Below, piece after piece: positions 5,023 through 5,217 of a DNA stretch of 5,217 nt. Location of the stretch: the NCBI GenBank assembly GCA_937896015.1, contig CALBLR010000234.1, positions 1 to 5,217 on the forward strand. The letters are read 5' to 3'. This DNA comes from an uncultured Prevotellaceae bacterium. GTDB taxonomy: Bacteria > Bacteroidota > Bacteroidia > Bacteroidales > Muribaculaceae. Each line of letters starts with the position of its first letter. Position 1 is the first letter of the stretch. Under the pieces are notes generated by a model. The model was not told the origin of the DNA. It saw only the letters and a program-made list of their open reading frames with translations, and searched no databases. A program made the translations under genes and the position numbers.

Positions 5023-5217
5023 TGCTTTTGCTGTTGAGTCTTTTCATCTGCGGTGCCGGCCGGATATTGCACCTTGCGCTTCCATCGGTTGTGGGTCCAC
5101 AGCCAGTAGGGCGGTTCGGCCACAATGCGCCGTTCAAGCAGGCGCGCGTAGCGGTCGGTGATTTCGCCCTGCGGCAGCGATGCGGGGTCGTCGCATATGG
5201 GCACCACCGTGCCCTCG
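5019..5217 (-). CDS. Lysophospholipid/lipid A acyltransferase (LpxL/HtrB family), C-terminal fragment
   Basis: Only the last 65 residues are in the window, from EGTVVPICDD to EKTQQQKQ, ending in TGA at 5021-5019; the gene begins beyond the right edge. The segment TDRYARLLERRI followed by PPYWLWTHNRWKRK is the conserved end of LpxL/HtrB-type acyltransferases (in the family: T-x-RY...LE..I...P..YLWTH-[RK]-RWK), and VVPI just upstream fits the last core strand. The catalytic HX4D lies outside the window. These inner-membrane enzymes add secondary acyl chains to lipid A from acyl-ACP; some Bacteroidota members acylate other lipids, so the substrate is left open. A hydrophilic Gln-rich tail follows the conserved block and runs into the next gene with a 4-base overlap. 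Confidence 0.88.
   Translation of the reverse strand, partial: EGTVVPICDDPASLPQGEITDRYARLLERRIVAEPPYWLWTHNRWKRKVQYPAGTADEKTQQQKQ

Overview
The window looks like chromosomal DNA from a member of the Bacteroidota, most likely order Bacteroidales; the GC-rich coding sequence would suit a Muribaculaceae-like gut organism, but that is a guess. The grounds are promoter boxes of the Bacteroidota type (TAnnTTTG at about -7), mostly absent Shine-Dalgarno sequences, and an AAA ATPase of the DUF4143-like, C-terminal GGKKKG type that is abundant in this phylum. No rRNA, tRNA, CRISPR array or recognisable transposase is present.

Layout, left to right. Bases 1-56 are the last codons of a + strand gene whose ending matches the GTPase/ATPase YchF. 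All other well-supported genes lie on the - strand. A predicted AAA ATPase with a nuclease-like C-terminus (162-1334) sits between two near-identical 67-bp direct repeats (79-145 and 1364-1430), each a strong hairpin with flanking A and T tracts. Next is a Bcr/CflA-type MFS drug exporter (1445-2608) with a good Bacteroidota promoter and repeated motifs just upstream. Bases 2609-2972 contain no conventional gene, but hold that promoter region, a possible 34-codon + strand ORF, an extended hairpin inside it and a terminator-like hairpin. The right part is a cell-envelope cluster read right to left: the C-terminus of a lipid A type acyltransferase (5019-5217), a family 2 glycosyltransferase overlapping it by ATGA (4006-5022), and a polyprenyl-phosphate type family 2 glycosyltransferase with two C-terminal membrane segments (2973-3929), which also has its own likely promoter.

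How the parts relate. The acyltransferase and two glycosyltransferases plausibly act on lipid A/LPS or another envelope glycan at the inner membrane. The MFS pump is a separate unit. The ATPase looks like an accessory gene placed between ychF and the MFS gene: removing one repeat plus the ATPase (a 1285-bp unit) would leave ychF and the MFS gene convergent on a single shared bidirectional terminator. The repeat-bounded ATPase and the small structured + strand element at about 2806-2950 are the two places most worth a second look.
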